Shown in pieces: positions 1 to 9,984 of a DNA stretch of 64,000 nucleotides. Source of the stretch: Xylona heveae TC161 (Eukaryota; Ascomycota; Xylonomycetes; Xylonales; Xylonaceae); contig NW_017264202.1 in NCBI RefSeq assembly GCF_001619985.1, forward strand, positions 744,001 to 808,000, given 5' to 3'. Numbering within the stretch: position 1 is the stretch's first letter; the number at the start of each line of letters is the position of its first letter. The notes under the pieces were generated by a model, which was given only the letters and a program-made list of their open reading frames with translations, did no database searches and was not told where the DNA came from. The position numbers were made by a program, and so were the translations under genes.

Positions 1-238
1 ATGAGTTGTGTTCCCAGTCATTGTCAGAAATTTCTACACGCGGCATCTTTGGGTGGTTAAGATCCACAGGATACACAGCCAATGAGGAGTCCATATACAA
101 GCACCCCTGGATCGATATTGAAGGCTCTGACGATGAAGATGTAGGCGACGATGGATCCGATACTTCTGAGCATAGCGCTGCGCCGACGAAATTGATTCTT
201 GATTGGCTCAAGTAACGTTGAAGCCCAGGGATGTTGGT

Positions 239-469
239 CTACTGTGTCAAGTCGATCCACTCTTCAAAGCCGTCTGGGCCACCAGCTGGATGGTCCTTGC
301 ATTTGGAACATATGGCATATTTTCCTGAGATTCCATGATCGCCAGTTTGGCAAATTTTCCACTGCTTCCGACATCCTGGTGCTTTGCAGACAAATCTGTT
401 ATGTGCATCATTCCAGTGGTTGCAACTGGCGTTCCTGCAAGAACCTGCTTGACCAGAACTTGCAGTCAT
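239..469 (-). CDS. small cysteine-rich hypothetical protein (doubtful)
   Basis: This is a 76-residue open frame starting at an ATG in reasonable context (AACAATGAC). It encodes seven cysteines and several histidines, with pairs of the C-x4-C and C-x2-C kind (CRNASC, CKAPGC, CSKC), a spacing that would suit zinc binding. I recognise no named domain. A second open frame (57-260, minus) overlaps its 3' end in another phase and could belong to a spliced continuation, but I found no clean splice pair joining them. The surroundings are gene-poor and AT-rich, so this may be a real small gene, a fragment of a decayed one, or chance. The cysteine spacing is the only positive sign. Confidence 0.3.
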   Translation of the reverse strand: MTASSGQAGSCRNASCNHWNDAHNRFVCKAPGCRKQWKICQTGDHGISGKYAICSKCKDHPAGGPDGFEEWIDLTQ

Positions 470-1980
470 TGTTGATCCTCTTGGTGCCCGATGGGAAATC
501 GAGTGCTGCTCGGATGGTGAAATGGCTGTTTAAAATTTTAGCAACTTTGTTGTATGACAGCTACATGTCCCATACCCTGTCAACCTTACAGTCGGCCAAA
601 TGTTATCTTCATTTTGTTGTGTAATAAAAATATACAGCCGTTTAGGTAGGAATCAAATAATGATAATGGAAATGTCTGTAATACTTCCTAATCACAACTA
701 GCATCTAGAAGAGGGAGAACCTACATTTATACACCGTTCGCGCCAGCTGACAGAAAGCGAGCACCCTATGTCCCCTCCCCCCTCCCAGCCAGGAGACTCT
801 ATTTTGGGCTCAATCAATAAAAAGGGCTTGCAGTGGCTTGCAATCGAGCAGCGAGTAGTAGCCCTGTCCGCCATCATCTTGTCAACATTTAGTTTACCAT
901 TTCCCTAAACTATTAAACTTGAACATGGTAGCGCTAAGGAACGCTTCATGATAGGTTATGTACCCTCCCCTACCCCTTATAAATACAGCCATGATCCAAA
1001 TCCCATTTTATCTCTTATCATTTTCCCTGTACTGTAACTACAAGTTACAGAGCTGCACCCATAGGTACTGCCAGGGCTAACAAGCAAGAGGCTCCTTGAG
1101 GGGTCAAATCAACATAGACTTGGTCATGGTCACAGAAGTACTTGGTATAATGGCAGAATGGTTATGAATCATTACTTAAAAAAAAAAGAGAAAAAAGAAA
1201 ATGAACACGAAGAGGCATAAGCAACCACCCCGCCCCCAAAAAATCTGGGAGAAAGTACCTATGTACAGTTGGGGGTTACCAATATTTACTCATTTTGGTA
1301 ACCTTACCAAAACCTGTAATATCTAACAATATAAGTCTTTCTCAACAACCTATATATTGTCCTAAATTTATATGCATTATAGAGTTATTTATTAACTCAT
1401 TATATTATTCTAATTTTGCTTGATTTTGTTTAACTAATTTTTTTGTTATATGTAGAAGACTTTTATAGGAATACTAAGGATTCTAGTTAGTATTATATAG
1501 CCTGGAATAGCAGGGCATTTCTACAATAAAATGATATAATGTTTATAGGAAATATACAACTTAACATCTTATATCTATCTATTATTTTTAAATTTCTATA
1601 CTATTAGTTATTGTTAATTTATATGTGGCAAAACATCATCCCCCATTAAGCCAATGACAAAAAGATTTTCACACCCTAATACTGTATGTATAATGTATAT
1701 AATGGTGAGCTAGCTTATTATCTAAATGCTATAAGCGAATAGTATAGCTAAAGCCCTTGATCGTTTTTAAACCATGAGCAGCTAACGGGTGAGCGAATAT
1801 CCATCCCCATCCTTTGCTCTTGCCTCCACAGCACTCATGAATGGAGGGAAATGTTACCTAAGTTAGGGTAGGTAGGTACCGGATAGAACTTAAGTTCATA
1901 CACCCCTAAGGCCGATTAAGGTTACTGAGGAGAGGGGGAGAAAAGAAACGAGGGCAGCGTTAGTTGAGGCAGCTAATAGC
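470..1980. other. AT-rich gene-free stretch with an orphan TATA-like box
   Basis: No convincing gene is present. A TATAAATA box lies at 978-985, preceded by C-rich runs as in fungal promoters, but no credible open frame follows it. From about 1270 to 1720 the base composition becomes strongly AT-rich. Two nested inverted repeats lie at its start: 1274-1282 pairs with 1295-1303, and 1293-1301 pairs with 1304-1312. The stretch may be decayed repeat DNA beside the transposon at 1981. Confidence 0.45.
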
Positions 1981-3300
1981 TACAGTACTAGGCCACGAAT
2001 GAGTGCCGATCGGGGACCCCGACCGCCCACAACATTTAATTGTAAATTAATCCACGACCACATAATTAAAATTTGTTCTGAATAGACCATTGGATAGCTG
2101 AGATTATATAGTATAATGCACTAAATTTCTAATATTTTGTTGGCCCCCCTTGTGCATCTATCACTGCTTGACAGTGAGACCTCATGCTCCCAATAAGACT
2201 GTTGAAGAGACTTTTTGGCAAAGCAGACCACGCAGTTATACAAATATCCCCTAAATTGTGATTGTTGATTGAATCCATGTCAAAGTCTTCCATTCAATCC
2301 CCATCTGAGTTGTAGACCTCTTTTTTCAGTGGAAACCAGCAGTGTTCTATGAGATTCAGGTCTAGAGAATAAGGTGGCCAGTCTATATAAGTAATACCAG
2401 CATCCATGAGCCATTGTTGGACCTGTCTAGCAACATGAATGGGGGCATTATCCTGTATGAAAATATGGTCAGGATGTTAAGCCATAAAACTTGCAAGATT
2501 GTCCTTTAAACACTGTAAATAAACCTCTGCAGATATGCCTCCTCTTCAGGCATTTGGATCCCCCTTCAAGACCTGTGCTGCAAGCTGTGTATGGCCACTA
2601 AATGCTGCCCATATCATGACTCTTTTGTCCTTCCATGGTCTGGCTCCAATGAGGTCAGGATTCCACTTATCTTTCTGTGTATAGAAGACCCATTGTCTGT
2701 CCTGTCCAGAACCCTCTTGTACTGAACATTCATCACAAAATACCACATTTTTCCATTGCCATTCCTCCCAATTGACATGCTCCAAGGCAAATTAAAGTCT
2801 TTGAAGGTGATTTTCTACTGTAAGATAGGGCTTAAGGGGCTGCCTATGCTTTGAAATGCTGTGCTCAGCAAGGCACCTTTTGACAGTCCTCTGGGAGATG
2901 TTTGGAACAACATTCAAGTTGATTTTGTGTAAAGTCTGTAGAGGTTTCTGTGTAGCACTGTAAACAAGTGCTTCTTCTTGTTCCTCTGAGGTCTTTTTTG
3001 ACCTGGTTCTTGGTGTGGATTGATTGTTGACATAGGTTGAAGCCTTTGCAATGGTATTGTATATAGTCTTAACGTTGACCCTGTATTTCTCAGCCAATTC
3101 CTTGCACTGAATTTTGCATTTTAATGTGCCAATAATCTCCGACCTCTGATGAGGAGTTAGCTCTTTTCTAGATGTTCTCGGCATTGAATTGGTGGAGATG
3201 ACTATACATGAAGATTGGGGGGACCGCGACACCTCCGCGATTGTTTTGGTGTTTTCGTGTTGCATTCCCGATCGGCAATCATTCGTGTCACCCGACTGTA
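1981..3300 (-). mobile_element. degenerate Tc1/mariner-type DNA transposon with TIRs and TA duplication
   Basis: The element is about 1.3 kb and is flanked by TA at 1981-1982 and 3299-3300, the target duplication expected of Tc1/mariner. Its ends are 32-bp imperfect terminal inverted repeats at 1983-2014 and 3267-3298. They both begin CAGT, share the block CACGAATGA and TGCCGATCGGG, and match at about 25 of 32 positions. One transposase frame on the minus strand fills most of the interior. The intact ends together with a mutated transposase describe a single insertion that has decayed in place. It could only move if a related active copy existed elsewhere in the genome. Confidence 0.9.
2129..3184 (-). 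pseudogene. Tc1-family transposase, broken by four in-frame stops
   Basis: Read from the ATG at 3184 to the TAG at 2129, one uninterrupted phase of 352 codons covers a whole Tc1-type transposase. The N-terminus (MPRTSRKELTPHQRSEIIG) begins a helix-turn-helix DNA-binding region. The catalytic triad is visible: Asp in VVFCDECSV, Asp in FIQDNAPIH, and Glu in DLNLIEHCW, with exactly 34 residues between the last two (DD34E). The C-terminus ends GGPTKY, as is usual in this family. Four internal stops interrupt it: TAA at 2794, TGA at 2548, TAA at 2479 and TGA at 2296. No frameshift is present. Each stop is one C-to-T step from CAA or CGA. The frame also stays open upstream of the ATG, past the element end, which I ignored. 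Confidence 0.9.
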
Positions 3301-3579
3301 GTGCATAAGGGGCCAGGATTAGTGGTTTATAGTTATGACTACAGTTGACCGCTAACACTAAAATTGCTTATATATAGCGGCTGAAACCCTCCCGCCCCCC
3401 ACACCCGCCCCCAACCTGTAAGGGAATGCGCTATGGCCCGTTTGTTTCTTTGTTGAAATTTATGACTCCTCCAACACCTTTTGCTCGTTCAGCCTGGTAA
3501 TACTTTTACCAAACGCTCTGTCACAATCCCAATAAAGAGATTAAAAGCAACGTATGCCAACTTGACAGTTTACAACGGC

Positions 3580-3632
<53 letters not shown>

Positions 3633-3643
3633 ATATCACAGCG
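3301..3643. other. 5' flank of the phosphotransferase gene
   Basis: No gene seen. The stretch holds a C-rich tract near 3390-3415 and ends in a long dinucleotide repeat that abuts the next start codon. Confidence 0.5.
3584..3629 (+). repeat. (TC)n microsatellite
   Basis: An uninterrupted TC dinucleotide run of about 46 bp ends 14 bp before the ATG of the phosphotransferase-like gene. It therefore lies in the 5' untranslated region or core promoter. CT-rich tracts are common near fungal transcription starts, but a perfect run this long should be length-variable between strains. Confidence 0.95.
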
Positions 3644-4570
3644 ATGGCCAGGGCTATCAATCAATCCATCCAACAAGTAAACTCCAACACCTGGCTCATT
3701 TGTGGCCGATTACTTTGCGAACGGATTTCCCGCTCAACAGACGCTGATTGGGACGATGAAGTGGATATAGCAAAAAGTTACCGTCTCACTTTGGATCCTT
3801 CTCCAGCTCCCGATAAAGTGACCGACCTGGATTCCCACGACCCTCATATTCAGCTGCAATATGACCCAGGTGGTTGTTCTGCCGTCTGGGCCATTGGAAA
3901 CAACGCCTTCTGCAAAGTGAAAAGCCTTATTTCAGGTGTCACCCCAGAAAAGGATACACTTGCCTATGTAGAAAACCTACACAATCGCAAATTCACTACC
4001 CCCAAAGTCATTTATCACATCCAGCTCGAGGACCGAACCATTCTCATCCTTCAGAGACTGCCTGGTCGGACTCTCGGAGAGGCGTGGCCTACTCTTGATA
4101 TTCGTTGGAAAGAGAACTATGCCAAAATGATTGTTGAGAGCTGCAAGGACCTCGCTGTGCAGAAGCACGGAAAGCTATGTGGTGTGGATGGTATTAGTGG
4201 TATACCTGAAGAATACCTGATCCAGAAGCGTAAAGAGAAGGATTTTTCGTGTACAAATTTGCAAAAGGCATGCGAGCAAATCGGCATGGACTGCTCTGAA
4301 TTTGTCTTCTACCATGCAGACCTTGGTCCGGGCAATATCATTGTAGAAGATGATCCTCCTCAGAAAGGAACGATTGGGATAATTGACTGGGAAATTGCAG
4401 GGTTTTCCCCCAGGGGATAGATTCGGACAAAGTTTCGAATATCGAGTGGACTGGATTTACCAGATGGCTCTTTGGAATGGCGAATATTGGTGCAGGAACT
4501 CATGGGAGCCAATAACTTTGAATCACATCTACAGGAGTGGGCGGATTGGTGGGGCTATATAATTAATTGA
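3644..4570 (+). pseudogene. aminoglycoside-phosphotransferase-like kinase, one internal stop
   Basis: The frame encodes a fungal protein of the APH/choline-kinase-like superfamily. The catalytic-loop motif is HADLGPGNIIV (His-x-Asp ... Asn), followed by the metal-binding GIIDWE. A lipid- or small-molecule-kinase-like N-lobe precedes it, with ILQRLPGRTLGEAW as the usual hinge region. A TAG at 4418-4420 ends the frame after 258 residues, just past the metal motif. The same phase then continues open for 49 more codons to the TGA at 4568, encoding IRTKFRISSGLDLP and ELMGANNFESHL, the normal C-terminal helices of these proteins. A tryptophan is common where the TAG falls, so TGG-to-TAG is the simplest change. 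Either the gene has recently died or it makes a C-terminally clipped protein. The substrate of this family is generally unknown. Confidence 0.75.
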
Positions 4571-5267
4571 GTGCTCTGTGGATTTATCAGATGGATAGGT
4601 ATTGGAAAAGACTGAAACATCCGGATCCAAGAAACTTTGTTCCATAACTGGTTAAATGTTGATCTCCAACACAACCAACAACTACCTAGTAAAGGAGTAC
4701 CTAGAAAGAAAGGATGACTTTGAGCCTTTGACCAGGTTGTGGAGGATAGGAAGATGGCGAGAAGCAATTTAAGTCGGTCCGTTGCCAAGCTAGGCGGATT
4801 AGGTCGTTCAATGGCGGGCACTAACTATAAGGTAGGTAGGGTTGGGGTAAAGTTACCTACATACCCTCGTAACCTCGTTTGTCCCCCGGTCCACTCGGTC
4901 GTTTGGATGGGCCCGTCTGACAAAAACTTCGGTCGATACCATAGAGTCAGTTAGAAACCAAAGTTAACTTTAAGAACCAAAGCTAACTTTAAGTACCAGC
5001 TCCCAAAAGAAGTTTTCAGGATTCTTATTGGTGCACTTGTCCTATCGATATACTGGCCGAGAAGAAGAACAATTTGGGTAACTTATACTAATATGAATGC
5101 CTTTCAACACACTTACACAACACACGATACTCCGAGCCTCTCGCAACAATAAACATCTATGCATATAGGGAATCTAGTGAAAATCATATCGTCCAATCCT
5201 CCATCATTCGTGTCATTATATCATCACTGTATCGTAAATATTGGCACCACCCTTTTTCCTTCTCATG
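4571..5267. other. intergenic, with a short tandem repeat
   Basis: No gene seen. Two tandem 19-bp copies lie at 4956-4974 and 4975-4993 and differ at one position (AAAGTTAACTTTAAG versus AAAGCTAACTTTAAG). GTAGGTAG-type words near 4832 recur elsewhere in the window. The 3' end of the RNA polymerase gene on the minus strand follows. Confidence 0.5.
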
Positions 5268-8200
5268 CTATGTCCAATCTTTTCTCCATTCAGTTGCTCG
5301 GCCGATATATCTCTTATCAGGCTTATACGAAGCATGCAAAGAAGGCAAAACGACAGCAGGCCCAGAGTCTACACACATTTCTTGCCTCTCCAATCGGGCT
5401 GATGTCACTGCTCCTCGACTTACAACCATTGCTTTGATCATTCCGAGTTCGCGTCCAGCAACGTACCAGACAAATTTACTTCGATGGTGTTTTGCAAAAG
5501 CGGCCGATGCACGTAGAAGTCTCCAGTCTGATAGATTAGATCCGCCGGGTCCAGCATCTTGGCGCCAGTGAAGGGCCAAGGGATGGGTAGAGTCTGATGG
5601 CGGAAGAATACCAAGAAATTGCGAACGACATTTCTCAACGCAGGCAGTGAAGTTGTCGCTGCCTTCAAAAGAACGTGAAGACGTTGATTTCAAGGGTGAT
5701 TTCGACGGACTGGTCGAGGAAAAGCTTGAGCCGCCTCCATTATTTGATGAAAGGATAAGCGTGTTCCATGCTTGACGAACTTTCTCAATATCCTGAACTA
5801 GTCGTACCAGAATCTTTCGCAATTCTGCGTCGTCCCTCTGTTCAGACCTCGACTGGACGCTTTTGTACAGCGACACTAGGTCTGAGTCAAATGTAGTCAC
5901 TTCTCCAAATTGACGAGAAAAGTCACCCAACACTCCTTTGATCATCTTGCGTGCGATTCCAAGTACGAGGTAATCCAAAATATGGTTTGTCGGTCGATTG
6001 TTGTTGGGATCTTTATACGCAGGTCTTCGAGGTTCCTTGCCAATCTCTAGTCGGGCTCTGATAGAACGCCAATCATCTTCAGTGAAGACGATACCTTGCT
6101 TTGGTCGATCAATCAAGAAGCCAAGTAAAGTCGCCACGGTGATGGAGTCAGAAGTATTCATTGACCCCCTTTCATAACACATATGCTCATGAAAGACGGT
6201 GCACATGCCGAGCAAGCTTGGCTCAATACTGAACAAGAAATTCTTAATCAGGAACTGTTGGAAAAAGTCTCGATGGGTGAGTGAGAGGTCCGAAATAGAG
6301 GTGCTTTCTTTAGCAATTCCTAGCTCTTTGAGCGTTGGCTGGTCTGCCGGCAATGGTGCGTTCTGAAAACGGCCAACAATGGCTGGATCCCAGCAAATCC
6401 AAGGCCGATCACCGTCGTAATCACCACCTGAGAGCATTTCCGCCAAAGGTGTCTGGCCCATCGCAGAAAAGACAATGACATCCTTCAAACCGCGGAGCTC
6501 CGGCTTAAAGACCGCTCTCACTTTTTGGATATCTGAAGGCAAATGCGCAGGTAGTCGCGCAACCAGAACATCCACGTTGTGCAGTAAGGTATCTTGAAAC
6601 ATCGAGACTGGATCTTTGAAGCTTGTGGAGAATCCGATATGAACCTCGCCCTCCTTGAGCACTCCCAAAGGATCGCATACACAGAAAGCATAGCAAGACT
6701 GACCGACCTCGATATTTAGCTTTTGTTGCAGCCGATCGCAGTCCTCTTTGACCTGCTTCTGCACGATGTCGCTGAAAAAGCTGCACTGCTTAGGATCGAA
6801 CCCGTTCTAGAGCTGTCGTCAGCGACCTGAACCCACAAGCTGAAGTGTAACAAAATATGGAGTCAACCAGAATCACGGGCTTCGAAATCGTTTGAGCTTA
6901 CCTCCACACACCACACCATCTTCTCGGCAGGGAATGCAGGTATTGCACCACACCAGGATACACCGTCTGCCTTTCCGTCGATGCGGGTGTCAAGAACCCG
7001 GTATGCCTCATGTATCCACTTTCGAAAGCTCAGTGGATCATTCATTGAGGTGACTTGCTCGTCAAGCTGCCTTCGTAGACCCCGTTCTAGATACCCAGCA
7101 AGTACCTCTCTAGGTACTCCTCGTTCTTCGAGGATAGGTATCAGCTGGATATTGAGCGAAGCGGAAGCCAATGGTTTCGACCAATCATGGACTTCAAATG
7201 TGAGCTTATCTTCTTCAATACACGATTCATCTTCGGCGAATTTAGTTTGAGATACGGTGAGCTCAATCCAGATGTCTCCTCCGTTCCTTTCGCTCAGGAC
7301 AGAAGCTTTCTCTTCAACGTCGCAGAACCACAAGCCTTTTGCACCCGCGATACGGCCCTGAAACGCGCTGGGAAATACCCCTTGGAGACCTAAGCGCTCG
7401 GAAATGATCCATGCTGCTGCTTTTGAAAGCTTTCCACAGCCCTGTATAAAGCGGTAAGCGATAAGCATCCTTCCATTCTGCGCAGAATCTCTTTTTTTGA
7501 CTCACATCATTCATCACTTTGTGGTACACCCGACCTGTCCCTGTTTCCGTTGAAGGAAGAGTCGATAGTTGATCTGGCACATATTTACGAACTTGGCTTG
7601 GCGAAAAGACTATCGTTGGATAGGTCTTTGAGAGCCCCAGATTCATTCGAGCAAAAGCCTTGTGTATTCCCATGCTCTTATTTACTGTTGCTGGCAAAAA
7701 CCAATTCCAGAGACCTTCGACTGACATTTTCGTGTGGCTGTCGGGTTTTTCGCCCTTGGCTGATATCATCTGGTGAGTCAAGTCAAAGCCATAGCCGTCC
7801 ATGGCAAAAAGATAGACTAGAAACTTGGCCTCATCAGATGGCCCTTCTTGAAGCTTCTTCTTGCGAGTTCCCTTATCTCTGACAAAGAATGCTTGGTAAG
7901 TTCGTCCCATGATCTGATGCTGTTGATTGACCAGCCAATCTACCACCTTTTCACGTAGTGCATCTTTCTCTTTACTCAAATGTTGTGGGATGTCAGACCT
8001 AGAGAATGAAGGTAGGCCAAGAATCAGAAACCGATCGTTTCCAAACCTCCTGAGGAGGCGAGAGGAAAGCTCTATTTTCATGGGTTTCAACCGAAAGTGA
8101 AAAAGAGGGCCATTCGTGGAACGATTGAACGTCAAATCACCGGTCAAGGCTACCTGGTCAAACATCCGACCAGCTTCATCCCAAGCATCTCTGGGAGATC

Positions 8201-9984
8201 GCTCAGGCCACGATTTGCCTTGCGCTTGAGCGTTCAAGACAAGCCAATTCCAAAGGCTTTCATAGTCATTAAACGGTATCGTAGCATCGTCTGGAAGTCT
8301 GAGGTCGCCGTGTAGCATGAAGCGGTGAACTTCATATCGAACCCGAAAAGGGGCACTGCTCAGATATTCCGGGGGTTCGGCACCTAGAAGGGGGTCAAAT
8401 TAACCGCACATCCAACTGCAGTAATATTGACTCACCGAAGATATCCTCGTTACTCAGTCTGATTGCATCATTGCTGCGATCTGCCGTCGGGACTTCATTC
8501 AAATGAACGTCTCGAAGGGGTCGAGAAAGATTAGAGCTTCGACTCGATGCGTCGTTCATTTGCATTTCCGACACTAAAAGATCTTCGGTCAAAACGGATG
8601 ACGCGTATTGCGATACACTGTCAGCGTGTAGCCATGCGTTTGCCTCGCAGTCCCTTGCTTTGCTATTCCAAACGGCTTTTTCGAAGTTTTCCTCTTCCTC
8701 TGCCAGCTGATGTCTCTGGTCACTGCTATTGAAAGAAATATCAATCTCCGTGGGTACTGTTGACATGGAATTCGTTACCGAGAATGCACTTGTTCTTGAA
8801 GCTGTTGTTGTCGAATTGAAGTTGATCTTTGAAATTTGTCTTCCTGTTACGGATCTTTTCCGTGGAGAAGGGCGTCTTACGAGTGCAGATCCTAGGTCTA
8901 TCATTTCTGGCCTGTATTCATTTACTTGAATGCTCCTCGGAAATTTCTCCACAGTTGCATTTCTAGGCGACTTTCTTGAGTAAGGCTCGTTACCATTGTC
9001 ACACAGTGGGCGCTTGTGCAAATTTATTTCATCGGTCAGTGATGGCATGGGTACGTGGTCCACACTCCTGGTGAAGAGCATAGGCGACTCTCCATTTTGG
9101 GCTCGTTGTGACCGCTGACTGCGCCGCAATGCTACTTCCTCCGTGGGCGATAAGGGTCTTGAAGGTGTTGTCAAATAGCTTTCTGTATCAGAGGAGTTTT
9201 CTGGGGAGATTTCGTCTTCTCCGAAGCTGCTGTATATTGTAGCGTCTGCGCTCGACCATTTGCTCCGTCCCCACTCCGTTTTCTCTGATAAAGTCCTTGG
9301 CGGATGCCGTGGATCTGGGTGATCAATAAGTACGTTCTTTGATCCGCATACCATTGAAGGTTGAGCAGCGTTATCCTCGTAAAGAGATCTATAGTCTCTT
9401 GTATGTGGGTTAGTCACATGGCTGGGCTCTTCACAAATATTGTAATTCACAGGCCTCGATGGGCCAGCTTCGGTGGCTGGGGGCACGTCAGGTTTCAATC
9501 GCCATGGCGTTGGACCGGCGTTTTCATCGAGCCCGTCCTTGCTAATCTCAAATTTGGTCCTTAAAAGAGCAGTTTCGCTAACAAGTTGCTCAAGGAAATA
9601 GCGTCGTAGCTCTTGAACGAGATTGGAAGATGTCTGTGGCGTTCTGAGAAAGCCTCCGACTGACAATCTCTCCTTGCCTTTGGACTGCTGGCCCGGAATA
9701 ACATCTGGGTCCTGATCCGGCTTATAAACCCAGTTGGAGATCAATCCTTTGGCATATTCGTCAAGATTCTGGATGGCACCATTTATATCGCCATTTTTAA
9801 AATAGAGGAATTTTATATGGCTCAGTATCCTCTCCTCAATCCGATCTCTATTCGGTATTTCTGAGGGTGACCATGGAGCGCCATTGCGGTCTGGCAATTG
9901 GAAGTTATATTTCCCATTAAGCTCGTCTATAATTTTCTTGATTCCTCCATCGCGGCGACCATTCGGTGTTTTGGGCGTGGTCAT
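5268..9984 (-). CDS. cellular RNA-dependent RNA polymerase (QDE-1-like)
   Basis: The enzyme copies single-stranded RNA into double-stranded RNA, feeding Dicer in RNA silencing (quelling or related pathways). I reconstruct four exons: 9984-8436, 8383-7506, 7441-6902 and 6806-5268, totalling 1,501 residues, with introns of 52, 64 and 95 bp. The catalytic loop GGDYDGD lies at about residues 1116-1122, preceded by the double-barrel segment CYAFCVCDPLGVLKEGEV. The MNDGCG motif, conserved in this family, is restored exactly by splicing exon 2 to exon 3. The first 500 residues are serine-rich and look disordered, as in Neurospora QDE-1. Length and the DYDGD loop fit QDE-1, but fungi carry several paralogues and I cannot assign the exact orthologue. 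All catalytic aspartates are present, so the gene looks functional. An in-frame TAA upstream of the ATG supports the start. Confidence 0.93.

Noticed and set aside
2296-2794. TGA codons read as selenocysteine in the transposase
   Set aside because: Fungi of this group are not known to use selenocysteine, TAA stops occur too, and simple C-to-T decay explains all of them.
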